From positions 79,153,700 through 79,217,699 of the forward strand of contig NC_134546.1 of the NCBI RefSeq assembly GCF_050624435.1: 64,000 nt of DNA. The letters are read 5' to 3'. Origin of the DNA: Tenrec ecaudatus (lineage: Eukaryota > Chordata > Mammalia > Afrosoricida > Tenrecidae). Positions 38,982-51,298 of the stretch are shown here, piece by piece (the first letter of the stretch is position 1; the number at the start of each line of letters is the position of its first letter). The notes beneath the pieces are model-generated. The model was given only the letters and a program-made list of their open reading frames with translations. It was not told where the DNA came from and did not search any database. Position numbers and translations under genes: made by a program.

Positions 38982-39029
38982 CGCTAAGTCCCTGTCTGCC
39001 CAGGGAGAGGCCCCAAGGAGGCTGCAGCT

Positions 39030-39347
39030 ATGGCTCAGAGGAAGCACAGTAAGAAATGTCAGCGAAGGAGCAAGGAGACCTACTTTGTGTATGTGCATAA
39101 GGTGCTCAAGTAGGTCCACGCAGACTCTAGCATCTCGTCCAGGGTCATGGGCATCGTGAACTTGTTGACCAATGACATCTTCGTGCATATCACCCACTAG
39201 GCATCTCAACTCCATATTCCAAACTACTTGACCATCACGACCTGGGACATCCAGACAGCTGTGCACCTGCTACTACCTGGACAGCAGGCCAAGCGTGCCA
39301 TGGTTGAGAGTACCAAGGCTATGGCCCACCACACCAGCGCCAAGTAA
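39030..39347 (+). pseudogene. Histone H2B-like pseudogene
   Basis: From ATG (39030) to TAA (39345-39347), one continuous frame of 105 codons plus stop aligns with the H2B histone fold: SKETYFVYVHKVLK, a stop, VHADSSISSRVMGIVN, NDIFVHITH, a stop, then TITTWDIQTAVHLLLPGQQA and ending AHHTSAK. The frame never shifts, but two internal stops disable it. The TW(D) and LLLPGQ residues look more like testis-type H2B variants (H2B.W or H2B.L group) than canonical H2B (TSRE, LLLPGE); this is an inference. The N-terminal tail is shortened. The minus frame at 38889-39266 is a shadow. Confidence 0.88.
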
Positions 39348-39499
39348 ATTGTCCTTCAGCCTCACAACGTTCAAAACCCACGGGCCCGTTTCAGGGCCAC
39401 TTCCGTTACCATCCCAGAGAAAGAAGTCAAACAGGTTGGCACTACCTAGTGTTTGGTTTGCTTGTTTCGCTTTGGTTTTTGACTCATGCATCGTTTATT

Positions 39500-39960
39500 T
39501 AGTTGGATAGTTTTCATGATGGAGACCTTCTTTTCTTTTTGAATACACTTTGTGACACTTAATGCACATATCCCACAATTCAACCATTCAACCATATCAA
39601 GAAGAACTGTACAATGAATACAACAATCAATTTCACAACATTGTCTTTTTTTCCCACCATGATTAAATCGCCTTTAAAATGACTTCTGTCATCACCATTA
39701 GTTCTAGTGCTCAGTTCCCTCCTTCCTTCATTCGTTGCTCCCCAAAGCCGCTTCCTTTCCCCAACTCAGACACCACCCACCCCAACCCCAACTGGATATC
39801 CCCTACAAACCCTCCCATCATTTCTTATCTGTAGGCATCCACTCCTGTGTTTCACAAACTGAGAAACCCAACAGAAACGATAACGAACAAACAAATTTTA
39901 TTGGGAAGGAAAAACAAAACATAGTAATATATAGATAAAAAATATAAACATAAAGAAAAA
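39500..39960 (-). mobile_element. Probable old L1 3'-UTR fragment
   Basis: On the plus strand, TTTGAATACACTTTGTGACA, CCCACAATTCAACCATTCAA, CAAGAAGAACTGTACAATG and CAATTTCACAACATTGTC, followed by a C-rich block, resemble the reversed 3' UTR of an older L1 subfamily, as at 17965. The boundaries are uncertain. Confidence 0.35.
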
Positions 39961-40875
39961 AGCCCACCATCAATATTTAAAGCCAGAGAGGACGTTTCTG
40001 TCACGGACCAGCAAGAGATCTTGCACCTAGAACAGACTCTGGTCGGGTCCAGAGGTAGGTCAGCAGAAAAAGACCCCGGGGCTCACCTTTGATCTGAGGA
40101 GGCGCAAGGAGTCTCGGGAGGAGGCGCCGTTGTGTGGAAGGAAACAAGGGAGGGGGGTTAGGAGACCCGCAAAGAGAGTATCAGGGAACTCCGAAGGCCC
40201 AAACCCCAGCCGGGATCCCCTTTATCCAACAGTGTCTCCCACCATGAACCCCAACCAATCCGAAAGCGGGGAAATAGGACCAGCCTTGGGGACACCCGCC
40301 CACCTCTCACCAAGAGAAGCGCTGGCACGGTTCCTGGGGGAGAGAAAGGTCGCTTGCACCCTAGTCAGCTGGACTGCTGTGTGCAGCAGGCCCCCCCCTA
40401 AAATAGCCTCTGCCCCCTCTCATGTCCCTGAGCCCAGAGCCTCCCACCTGGGAGCGCCCGCAACAAAGTGCTCAGGCTGTGGGCGCTTCTCTGGCACCTC
40501 AAGCAGAGAATGGACAGTAGGAGCCTCGCTGTGAACTGGAGTTCAGAATAAGACACCTCTACTTCTGGCCCTTTCTGGGCGTGACCCGGGGTGGGAGGAG
40601 CTGGCGGGGTCAGGGAGGAGTAGGGTCTCTGGCTTCACTTCCTCTCAAGGCAGCTCTTGCCCCGCCCATTTCTGCTGCTGCACAATACAGGTGCCTGGTG
40701 GGGGTGGGCGGGGCCTGGCGGGCCTGGGGCGTGGCTCGGGGAGGAGCCAGGAAGAGGCGGTCCCCTCCAAAGGGCCCACACCTGTGGCTGAGACTGCAGC
40801 TGCAAAGACTCAGTCCTCAGACCACAGCCCACACCAGGCCCAGCGAGCCCTGGACGTGATCTGAGCTCAGGCAGG
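39961..40875. other. GC-rich stretch upstream of the KLHL7-like copy
   Basis: From about 40020 the base composition becomes clearly GC-rich. Part of it, probably from about 40560, may be the 5' UTR of the KLHL7 retrocopy, because the bases just before the ATG are CpG- and GC-rich. The frames at 40130-40534 and 40581-40859 have no recognisable product. The 5' boundary of the retrocopy could not be placed. Confidence 0.35.
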
Positions 40876-41768
40876 ATGTCAGCCTCTGGGGTGGCGTGGA
40901 GCAGCAGGAGAAAAACCGAGAAGAAACCTGCCGCTTGGGAAGAAGCGAAATTGTTGGCGGGCTCCATGGCAGTCATGAATGACATGCGAAGACAGGGAAC
41001 TTTGTGTGATGTGACTCTCATGGATCAGGAAAGAGAGATCCCTACTCATCGTGTGGTCCTGGCTGCAGCCAGCGCAGTATTTAATGTCATGTTCACAACT
41101 GACATGCTGGAATCAAAGTCCTTTGACGTAGAACTCAAAGATGCCGACCTGACATGATTGAACACCTGGTGGAATATGCTTACACTGTTAGGATCTCTGT
41201 GAATAGCAACAACGTGCAGTCTCTGTTGGATGCCGCACACCAGTACCAGATTCAGCCTGTGAAGAACATGTGTGTTGATTTTTTGAAGGGCAAGTGGATG
41301 CTTCAAACTGTCTTGGTCTAAGCGTTCTAGCAGCACGTCTAGACTGTCCTGAATTGAAAGCCACGCAGACGCCTTTATTCACCAGCATTTCACTGACGTT
41401 TACAAAACTGAGGAGTTTCTCCAACTTGATGCTCAGCGAGCAACACGTCTGCTCAACCAGGACCCCTGGCTGTGAGCGCAGAGGAGCAGGTTTTTGATGC
41501 TGCTGTCAGGGGACTGAGACATGATGCACCGAATCGCCAGCCTTTTATGGTGGGTGTCCTCGCTAACGTCAGATTTCCTCTCATCTCCAAGAATTTCTGA
41601 TGTAAAACCGTCCCAGCTGACCCCCTCATTGAAGACAACCCTGAGTGCCTTAAGATGGTGATGAGTGGAATGAGAGAGCATCTACTGTCTCCTGAGGATC
41701 GGAAAGAACTGGCAGATGGAAGAAGGCCTCGAAGACCACAGTCCTGTAGATATGTAACCCAAAGTTAG
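40876..41768 (+). pseudogene. KLHL7: KLHL7-like processed pseudogene (BTB-BACK part only)
   Basis: KLHL7 is a BTB-BACK-Kelch adaptor for Cullin-3 ubiquitin ligase. Starting at ATG 40876, the frame encodes EEAKLLAGSMAVMNDMRRQG, TLCDVTLMDQEREIPTHRVV and FTTDMLESKSFDVELKDAD, then shifts at about 41145. The BACK part continues in broken frames: SVNSNNVQSLLDAA, then VDASNCLGLSVLAA, FPLISKNF and NPECLKMVMSGMREHLLSPE. The match stops after PQSCRY (about 41750). None of the six Kelch repeats follows. No introns are present. An AATAAA lies at 41962-41967. Frameshifts and stops mean no full protein. Confidence 0.9.
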
Positions 41769-43737
41769 AAAAAGGTGCATATTCTACACGATCCTGCAGT
41801 GAGAATATAACTGCAGAAATCTCATTTGATGCGTGTTATGCTCTTTAAAATGAGCTGTGTTGATATCTATTTTGTATATTTAACCATGCGTTTTTGGTCT
41901 TCAAGTAGAACAATTTAAATAACTGAAGAATTGATCCTTGACTTTCCAAAAAGTCTCATTCAATAAAGTATGTTATTCCCTGAAGCCAGAATTATTAGAA
42001 TTCTATCACAATATGTATTCCGAATTTATATTAAATGCGCCAACCCCTCCCTTATTTTTGTTATAAAACTTTGTCTTTTGGAATATTTTGCCATTTACTA
42101 GGACCTATCTATATATTTTTCATAATAATTATTTCTAATATAATGATTGCAGAGGCAGCTTTTGTTAGAAATCATTTATCTTGCCTGAACCAAAGTGAAC
42201 ATTAGCTTATAGTCTGATGTAGTAGACTACTTAGTATACAGGATTGTTTAGTAATTATTTTTAAATGTTTGTACTTGGCATTTTTGAGAAATGTTGGAAT
42301 GATATTAGCTATTAATCAATGAGACCCACCCATAGGTGCCCTATACCTGTCAGGAATGGTGGCTTATTATTATTATTCAATTGATCTTCAGGAAACATTT
42401 TCAGTAGTAACATGTAATTATCCAGAATTAAGCCAATCTACTTTTTTTGAGCTAATAAACTTATACACTATTATCTCTACATATTCCTTGAATATAAATG
42501 ATGACAGGAGGAAAATGTGTATTAATTTGTGGATGAAAATGACAGAATAGAAAATATTAATCTTTTTTCTGAATATTGCCAGGAAATGACCTCTTGACTC
42601 TCTATTTTAAAGGTAAATCATACCATTCTGAGGAGGCCAGGGAAGACAGAACTTTTAATTTATGAGAGTAGGATAATTGAGTTTCAAATAGTTCACTGAG
42701 AAATGTAATTAAAAGGTAAAAAGTTTTCTTTTTCCCCACAACTTTTGGAAGACTATGATCCTGAGAGAAGGAGAAGGAGGGTATGTTGCACAGAAATTAT
42801 ATTAACTGTTGTGCATTTCAAGGAAGGTTCAGCATTACCATTGCTGTTCTAATTGGAAAATTCTCCTCTAGAGATGACAGACTATTTCTTGTGCTCCTCC
42901 TTTTAAGTGGGGCTTCTTCTTTTGGTTTGATATCTCTGCATAATGTAGGTGATGGGTTCCGTGGTCCTTTGTGCACACTGTAGTTTGACAAAATGGCAGG
43001 CCATTCTTAGGCCTGGCACACTCTTGATAGATGTTTATGTAGAAAACCTAGTTTTTAAATTTATTTTCCCTCTTACAATATGTATAGATATTTGGGATAT
43101 ATTTCTTCTATTGATTACATTGAATTGGGTATTTCTCAACCTACTGACATTCACATATGAGACAACTTCCAATTCTGTTTAAAACCCATGGTTCTTTCCT
43201 TTTCTGGGAATTTTGTTACATACCCTGAAATCGTTTAAGACTTTTGTCTACACTTTCTATTTATTATACATTCTATAATGAATGTTGGATTTAGAGTGTG
43301 AACATGACAATGGTACTTTCATTTTCGTATTCTAACTAGGACCAACAACTCTGTTTTTTTTTTCAATAGAATGTGAACACATGTTCTCTTATAAACTGTT
43401 ATAATTAATAGTGTGATAGAGAAGACAGTTTTCATATGTTGAAATATACTATGTGGTTCATTTTGCATAAGCATTAATATAAATGAGAGAGAGGTGTAAT
43501 ACTAAAAAAAGAAATGAAAATAATGAAGTCATCTTTATGAACATCACAGAAAGCATGTTCTCCCTTTATTTCCTGCTTAATATAGGCTAATTTCCTGTTA
43601 ATAGAGGTTACTGCTTCTTAGCCCAGATTAGGTGGGTGATAGAATTGAGATGGAAAAATCCTTGCTTACAGTTAAACCTTATACATGCCAATTAAACGTT
43701 TTTGTAAACTGTGTTTCTCTACATATTTGTAAATGAT
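41769..43737. other. No gene; possible 3'UTR of the KLHL7-like copy
   Basis: AT-rich sequence following the retrocopy, with a first AATAAA at 41962-41967. How far the retrocopy's 3' UTR extends is unclear; a weak A-rich run lies at 43503-43530. Nothing else was recognised. Confidence 0.35.
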
Positions 43738-43945
43738 GATGTAGCAATCCCTGGTGACACAAAGTTCAAGATCGTGGGTGCTATTGGAAAGGTGAGCAGG
43801 TACCACCCACCAGCTGGTCCCTTGCACAATAAAACTGACAGTCTGTGTTCAAAAAGATTACAGTTTAGAGATCCCTATGGGGGCATTCCAGTCTCTATAA
43901 AGAGTGACCGTTACTCAAAATGGATGGTACATATACAAAACAACA
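43738..43945 (+). mobile_element. AfroSINE, diverged
   Basis: The order AATCCCTGGTGACACAAAGT, TCTGTGTTCAAAAAGATTAC, AGAGATCCCTATGGGGGCAT and ATAAAGAGTGACCGTTACTC follows the AfroSINE layout with many substitutions. The 161-codon frame at 43711-44196 runs through it and is therefore not a gene. Confidence 0.65.
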
Positions 43946-46567
43946 TGTCAGTGATGCAGTCTGGAGTCTCCTTAACAGATATTAAACACATGTTTCTTCC
44001 TGGTGCTCCTAATCTGAATTCTAGTCCTAGTCAACTGTTTTTGGATAATGGCACTCCATTTCCAGAACTATGTGTCCTGCACACTTCTATTGGACAAACT
44101 ACAGAGATTTGGAAAAGAATACTGATTGGTCAAGACATTAAAAAAAATACTCAGTTCAGTTTTCAATGTAAAATAAAATTTAAAAACCTTCAATAAGACT
44201 AATGAGTTAAATTTGAGGTATGGCAACACAGAAAATCAGTCTACAAATGTGATTGGTATATTCAGATAAATGAAAATTTATCTTAATATTGAGTGTTTCT
44301 TTGAGGTAGAAACATTTTTCACCCTGTTCTCAGAACTAAGTTTTGTGGGAATTCATGCTAATCTGGCATGAGTTAGACCATAGTAGTGTTTGCTATATGT
44401 AATTTGTTTTGTTTTTCTCTTCAGAGAAGCAGATTCTTCCCATTCTAAATCGTAATGCAGGATTGTGATGCTGGGAATCTACATGGTGATGAAGTGGGAG
44501 AACAGGGAGTTTTCTGTGTGTTCTTCTGATTGAAGCTGAACCTGTTATAGCACCTGGGCAGTAAGGTTCTCACCTTCATGCCTGTGTTGTAGTTTACAGT
44601 TTGACCTGTCCATGTTCCTTCCCCTCATTTCAGTATACCCTTTCGTTATCTTTGAATATTTAATACCTATTCACTATACCCTCCCAGTTAGGTCTCATGG
44701 GTAGGATATGGGGTATGTGGTTGATAGGGGAAATATTTCACCTCCAGCTATGAAACGTCAATGGAATTGACTTTTCTCTGGTGAAAAATATTTTGAGTTG
44801 ATAAAAGTCTTCCCCTCTAGTGTCTGAAACACACGGCTTATTTTGAATGTTCATGTGAAAATCTGGAGGGAGTTTTATAGTCAAATCCCACAAAATGCGG
44901 GGCTCCACTAATGACTGGCCCCAGTTTTTCTCTGTCACAGTAAACAGTACTCAGTCTCTAGAAATTTATAAAATTTTAATTTACATTTTTATTCTATTTT
45001 GTTTTCTTTTTTTCAATTACATGTGTTTGGTAGCTTCTGATTCAGGTAAGCAGATCACAGCTGTTCCCATCTGAATAGACCTCCTCTAGATTTCAGATGG
45101 CATTTGATATGTCAATTCATTTCAGTTCTCTGATGGTGCATGCCAGGACTCCCAGAGTCAGTGCACCCACAGCTCATGTTGCAGAATAAGGAGCAGGTAC
45201 CTGATTCAGGAGAGGAGGAAACAGCCAAAGACAGACAGAGCAGGGGTCCAGAGTGGAAATGGAATGGCAGGTGTCCAGAGAGGGCCTAGAGCTTATACGT
45301 GGGCAGAGACTTGTGGTCATCTCCACACGACTATACATTATAGAGGAATGAGTGGACAGATAGTATAGGGTGTTTCATCTCCCAGCATCAGGAAACTGAT
45401 CTACATTTGATCAACCCTTATGCTTTGTCCCTCGATTCTTCGAGCTGAAAACTGAGAAACCAGTCCCCTGCCCTTGAATTGAAGTGCATCCAATGGTTAC
45501 TGAGTTTCCTCGAGCCCTAAGCACTTGAATTGTTTTAGGAGCATTCAGGCAAGGAAGGTTTTTTCCCCCCAGAAAATAGGTACTGTACACTAGAAAAATA
45601 TGTGAGTTTGTAGAGATATGTCCTAATCTTATGGGATCTCACTAATCTTCTTCACAACACTGATATCATTTTTAAATTAAAATGTACAACTTATGTTAAT
45701 CTTCTTAAAGTACCTTTAATAAATCTTGCAAATTTATTTGGGGGATTCTATCAGACTTATGGTGATAGAGCAATATTTCCTTATATTTTAAAGATTGTAT
45801 TGCTTGGCTTTGTATGTTTTCTGAATACTTTACATATTTTATATTATTTAATTGGTTACTTTTCAGTTTTCTTATACAATATTTTGTGGGCAGGTTTTTA
45901 TGTGAGGAGAGGAAATAAGAAAATTTTATGCCTATTAAAATAACATTTTGGTATAATTATTTTAAACAAGAAAAATAAAAGTTCATGGAAGATATAGATG
46001 ACTATTTATGAAAACACACTCACTACAAATATAGTAATATTGAGGATAATATAGTAAAATGAGTAAGACTTACCCCACACCCACCCCAGGGAATCAGTGA
46101 AAAATCACTATACCTCATCACAGACACAGAGGAATGGCCTCCTTGATTGGTCAGTATTAGTTCATGAGAAGCTGATTTTGTCAGATCTCACCTATGAAGT
46201 CAGTGAAATTATAGGGGTCGAGTATAAGAGGATACATCTGTACCAGTCATGAGAATCTGTCAAACCACATAATGAGATCATGAGATACACCCACTACTAG
46301 CCATCAGGATTTCAGACCACATTTGAGATGAGCAGCGGAGCTATCCTGGTGTGTGACTCTGTCAAGTTCTCCAAATTTCCTCTTATTTATACCTGATGTA
46401 GACCAGAAATGCATTCGTGAATGTGAATTAATTGCATGTACAAGTGCCCTATAGAGTTGAAAGCTGAAGCCATCTCTTTGATACATTATTGAGCAAGGAC
46501 ATTGCCGCATAGGTTGCACCTAAACCTCTGACACCAAAGTACACCCATCAAGGAGTGACTGTGGAGC
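43946..46567. other. No gene recognised
   Basis: About 2.6 kb with only short frames (for example 44738-44938 minus). I checked 44738-44938 for V-segment framework residues and found none convincing. No promoter octamer was found in the last 300 bases before the V7-like relic. Confidence 0.35.
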
Positions 46568-46980
46568 GTTATTTTCCTATTGGCAGCCGCCCTCAGTAAG
46601 ATCAGACATGGGGCTGGAGAGAAGACTGTGGCAACTGCAGAGCCCTCACCTTCTGGTTTACTTCCTCACAGGTGTGCATGCCCAGACACAGTTAGTGCAG
46701 CCTGAGGCCGAGGTGCAGAAGCCAAGAGAGTAGGTGAAGGTGTCCTGCAGGACTTACGGATACACCTTCTCCAGCTACAGTACGAATTGGGTCTGACAAG
46801 CACCAGGAAGAGGCCTTTAGTGGATGGGTTGGATCAACACCCACACTGGGAAGTCACCATATGCCCAGGGCTTCACACAAGGCAGGAAGACATCTCGTGG
46901 GATGCGTCATTCAGCACAGCTTATCTACAGATTGGCAGCCTGAACTCCGAGGACACTGCCACCTATTCCTGTGTGAGACA
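46568..46980 (+). pseudogene. IGHV pseudogene, V7/V1-like (clan I)
   Basis: Remains of leader exon 1 end at about 46596 (TTGGCAGCCGCCCTCAG before TAAG). The V exon begins at 46672 after CTTCCTCACAG, with V-REGION from 46683. Framework reading: QTQLVQPEAEVQKPRE, stop, VKVSCRTYGYTFSSYSTNWV, stop, QAPGRGL, stop, WMGWINTHTGKSPYAQGFT, then a frame change, ending AYLQIGSLNSEDTATYSCVR. The WINT-TG-YAQGF signature is that of V7. Three stops plus indels in FR3 make it non-functional. Confidence 0.92.
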
Positions 46981-47019
46981 CACACTGTAGAAATCCACAT
47001 CCTGAAAGCGTCAGGTCAC
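46981..47019 (+). promoter_or_regulatory. V recombination signal, degraded
   Basis: Heptamer CACACTG (46981-46987), 23-bp spacer starting TAGAAATCCACATCCTG, and nonamer-position bases TCAGGTCAC. The spacer resembles that of V1/V7 genes, but both heptamer and nonamer have drifted, so recombination activity is doubtful. Confidence 0.7.
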
Positions 47020-48079
47020 CTGAGGGGAGGGCAGCTGTACTCGCTGAGGCAGTGAGTCAGAGTATTTAGTTGAATCTTCTCTTTTTTTCCCAGTTATGAA
47101 TTTAGAGATCAGAAACAAAGAAAATTACTTCCTGTGAAATTAGCATTAAAATATCGTGAAATTAAATCAACCCCTCAAGGGGGGAGGATAAGAAATAGCT
47201 TGGTATGTAGCCTTTCCTTAGCTCTCTGTGTAAATACTTCCATCTCCGTACTGAGAACTATGCAGACTCCATGAAGGTTCAATTTAGCACCACCAGAGAC
47301 AATGACAAAAACACAGTTTATTGGCAAATAGAAACTTAGAAAATGGAAGGCAAGACCATCTAGTACTCTGTGAGAAAAGAGGAAGAGGGAGTCAGTGTTA
47401 TCCCAGACACAGACTCCCTGCTGGGAGAGACCTGTGCTGCAGGGGGCACTCAGAAGTCACAGATCACAGGACACACCCCAGGAGCAGGTGCACATTCATG
47501 GTTTCAGGGATGGATTCTTGTTGTGCTCAGGGGATGCTTCTCTATTGCACTGTTTCCCCCAAGGAATTTATCTATTTTTATGACATAGGAATGCAAGATT
47601 AAGGTATAAGAAATATGTAAAATCAGACCTATTGCATGTGGGATGTATAATAATGGAATTGAAATCTCAACATCAGAAAGTGGGGAGGAAGGAGCACATA
47701 AAATATAACTTTTATTTATTAGTGTTATGCCTCACTTATTTTTATGTTAAAGTTTACAGCAAAAGCATTTTTCAAGTACTGTTTGATAATAGTTGTATTT
47801 GGTGGATTTCTTTGAAGGCGGATGTGATCTTATCACAGCCAGTACTGTATTTCATGTTGGGCTTAGCAAGCTCCTTTCTGACAATGAATGCCATCCCCTT
47901 CTCTTCATTGTGTTGTTCCCAGCATAGTAAATCTTATGATTTTCTGACTAACTTGCAATACCATTTAAGTCCATTTAAGCTCACTAATGGCTAGGATAAC
48001 AAGCAAGCTTCAAGCATCCCATTTCATCCTTGGCCCCTTCCAATTTTCCTAAATTTATAGTATGCAAATGATAAGTTTT
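47020..48079. other. No gene recognised
   Basis: Frames at 47321-47602 and 47632-47994 (plus) overlap others on the same strand and match nothing known. No further V segment was seen. Confidence 0.4.
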
Positions 48080-48535
48080 GATCATTAGAAGACTTTTGCA
48101 GCTGTTTCTCTTTACCTTTAGTCATGGCCCATCAGCAAATGAAGATCCTGACGGCTCCACTCCCAGAGCCTTTACCTAAATTACATCTTCATGGCCGACT
48201 CCCCTCCAAGAAACCAGCTCCTCTTCAGTGACATTTTGAGTGCCCTCAAAACTGAGGGGCCCATCCTCTGGCAGTAGCTTCAACAATTTCCTAATTCCTT
48301 TCCTTAGGCTGTCAATATTCAACAATGCTTCAAAGTTATGCATACGATTTTCAATGCTTCTTCCACTGAAGAACATAGTGGGGTCCTTCTGCATTGTCTA
48401 GTCTTAGTCTGGAAGCTTTGATGAAATCTGTTCACTTTGGGTGACCCTACTGGCATTTGATATAACAGTGACATATCCTCCAGCATCACAGCAACACACA
48501 AGCCACCACAGTATGATTAGCTAACAGTCAGGTGG
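48080..48535. repeat. Old dispersed repeat, copy 2
   Basis: A longer relative of 19615-19965: TTTAGTCATGGCCCATCAGC, AGTCTGGAAGCTTTGATG, GGTGACCCTACTGGCATTTG and the shared end AGCATCACAGCAACACACAA then GCCACCACAG. The two minus-strand frames here (72 and 60 codons) are not genes. The class is unknown to me. Confidence 0.5.
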
Positions 48536-48969
48536 TGAGAATATAACATTATTTCTTCAAAATATATCACACAAATTTTGGCTAATATTTTAAATGCAAT
48601 AAATAAGTAACAGCAGAACTCCACCAAATAGTGCAGTAATTCAATTCAATATTTTCAATTATGGTCTTAACATTTAAATAAAATGTCATGAGGACATCAA
48701 GAATTTAATAAGTAAACAAACAAATGGGTCTAGCAAACTAGAATCAATGACCAATACATAGCATACGCAACCAAAAACAAAACATAGTGCTCCTGTTAAG
48801 CGGGGCTTTATTTCAGAAATAAAGTTAAACGTGAAATGAATAGAAACAAACATAGATAGAAAATAGAAGTACAAACATATAAGAGATACAAGATATGGAC
48901 AGGCTATATAAAGAAAATTGACAGCTAAATCAATCGTTCAGCAGATTGATGACCAATTAATGGATTTAT

Positions 48970-49007
<38 letters not shown>

Positions 49008-51187
49008 CAGATAGACAGACAGCAGAGGTAGGACTATGTATAGATGGATGACAGAGAGAAAGAGAAATTCGTTCAACAGACTCCGGGATCATTGTGCATT
49101 CAGGTTCAGGGGTTTGGGCTGAGTCCAGGCAGATGGTGTTCAGACAACACTCTTGTCTATCCTGAGATAAATTGAAGACTAAATGCACAGACTACTCTGT
49201 GAGGCGTGTCATAAGGAGTAAGGATATTATAAAACAACGACTCACTCTTCAAGAGATTATAGCAAGTAACTGGGTCCCCACAACAGGACTATATCACTTA
49301 TTTGATGCGTGTGGTGATGCCGATAAAAGCAGGTCAAGAAAGCTATGTGAGACCAGATTGAAAGCACCAAGAAGGGCAGAGTAGGATGTATTGCACAGGG
49401 TCTCAGGAAAAACAGGCACATGATCCAGATTCAAGACTCACATCATAGGAAGCAAGATACAGATTTCTTAGCAGCATTTGGGGCTCTTCTATTCCATTTT
49501 CCCCTGGGTCAAGGTTTTTAGTTCTCTTCCTGTCCCTGAGCATCGAGATTTAGATGTCTTTAGCATACCTGTCAACTCCAGAGAACAGAGGGAGGAGAAT
49601 GAAGCATGGAATTAGGACATCTTCTCTGCGTCCTTGTTCTTTTCTTGGGAGATCCCGAGTGCACAAACCACAACCTGAGGTGCTCTCTCCCCATCAGAGG
49701 AGACCTGAAGGGAAACATTTTAATATTATTTTCTATTTTTATCTTTACTCTTTCTTGTGGATTGCATGAAGATTTACTGAGCAGATTAATGCTCATTCAA
49801 CTATTCATACACTCTTGTTTCATTTCATTGACTGTAATACACACTAACTCCTGTTACAATTACCTTTTCTTTCCAAACATTCTTAATTTTACCTTGGATA
49901 AATGTTGCCCTTTTAATCACAGAAGTTTGATTATTCTAAGGTAATTGTATCTCCTCAGGATTATTGCTCCCTGGTAGGCTTGCCAATTATTTGACTGGGT
50001 TATTTGAAGGGGTGAGTTCAGTTCCACAACTGAAGGGATGCTGACAGCCATAGTCTCAGGACTTGCACAAGTCTACCCAAGCAGTAAGCCTAGGCTTTTC
50101 ATTTTTCTTTTCTTTTGTGTGTGTGTGTGCCCATGTGTATTGTTTCACTTTTTGTCTCATTCTACCAAAGACCTTCTAATGCTACATTATCCAAAGAAGT
50201 AGGTACTGATAGCAAAGCACCATTTATTTCTTCTGGTCTTAGAGTTCAGGAGACTCTATCCATGGTTTCTTAAAGCATGGGACGAATGGTTTCCACGTGT
50301 CTACAATGATCATCACTCTGGAAAGAGAGAGACATTTAGCTGCACATCATGTGTTTTAAAGTCCCCAGTCACTACCCTCAAAACCCAGATGTAGAACATA
50401 GTCTTTTTGGGCAGTTATGTCAGCGGTTCTTGGTGTCCTCTGAATCCCAAGGCCTCCTCCTCAGAGAGAGGAAAGTTAACCCACTGGTGGTTTTCTTTAG
50501 TTCAGACCAGAGTAGGTCAGAGAAATGTTTAGACAGATTATGAAACTGATGGTGAAATGTTCCCCATGTTGGACTTTTAACTTCCCTTGTGAACAGAGCT
50601 CCACTGTCAGAGAGATGGTGACAAGGGCCAGGTTGACCATGAGTATTCAGAGTGACACACTCATCTTTGGCTTTAATCGGCACAGATTGTCTGACACTCT
50701 GAGAAAAGCTGACAGTCTCTGAGATTTATTTCCTCTCCTCAGGCAGCAGGAAGCACAGGGGAGACCTGGGCACTAGGACACACCTGAGAGTCTACTGAGA
50801 AGGGACCATTTGGGAGATCAGATTCTTTAAAGTCTTCACTAAGGAGACAGAGGTACTTTCTTTCCTGGACATAATTCCCCGCAGACAGTAAGGGGGTACC
50901 GTCTGTGAGGGCCCAGGCTCCTTGGGCTGCAGCCTCACACTGGGTTTCAAACCACTCTCCCCTGAGTGTGGACTGAGAGATGCACTGAGTGGAGAGCCAC
51001 AGTTCAATACTGTCCGGGGTTAAGGTGCCAATGCCTGTGTGTTTGTGTCTTTGTGTGTGTGTGTTGTGTGATGTTATTAGGATCAGGTTCTGTCTGTCTC
51101 AGCAGTCCCAAGACTCGCACTTCCCCTGCCTTGAGTTTTCAGGGTTATGAGGCTGGAGGTGTCTGACAAGGAGGGCAGGGCACAAAT
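48536..51187. other. No gene; GATA microsatellite inside
   Basis: Apart from the tetranucleotide run at 48970-49021 and a short TG run near 51050-51066, nothing was recognised. I looked for a V segment in 50500-50700 on both strands and rejected it. Confidence 0.4.
48970..49021. repeat. (GATA)n microsatellite
   Basis: About nine uninterrupted GATA/ATAG units followed by GACAG variants. Confidence 0.95.
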
Positions 51188-51195
51188 ATGCAAAG
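51188..51195 (+). promoter_or_regulatory. Octamer-like promoter element of the V5-like relic
   Basis: ATGCAAAG lies 103 bp upstream of the leader ATG. It differs at the last base from the ATGCAAAT octamer that Oct factors bind in IGHV promoters. Position and orientation fit. Confidence 0.55.
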
Positions 51196-51298
51196 TGGAA
51201 GATAGCCATTTTATAACCACAAGCTACCTCCACAGGAGAAGCACCCTCATCACTCAGCTGGGGACCCCAGTATGATTCCTTTCCATTCTCCTTTCAAG

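Noticed and set aside
38889..39266. 125-codon minus-strand frame
   Set aside because: It runs antisense through the H2B-like copy and the end of the 28S fragment.
43711..44196. 161-codon plus-strand frame
   Set aside because: Its first half lies in a diverged AfroSINE, and the rest matches no family that I know.
44738..44938. Possible minus-strand V segment
   Set aside because: A weak VTEKNWGQSLVEP-like reading has no Cys/Trp framework, leader or recombination signal.
48970..49021. CRISPR-like regular repeat
   Set aside because: It is a simple GATA microsatellite in a mammalian genome, with no spacers.
50500..50700. Possible V segment upstream of the V5-like relic
   Set aside because: No framework residues, splice sites or recombination signal on either strand.
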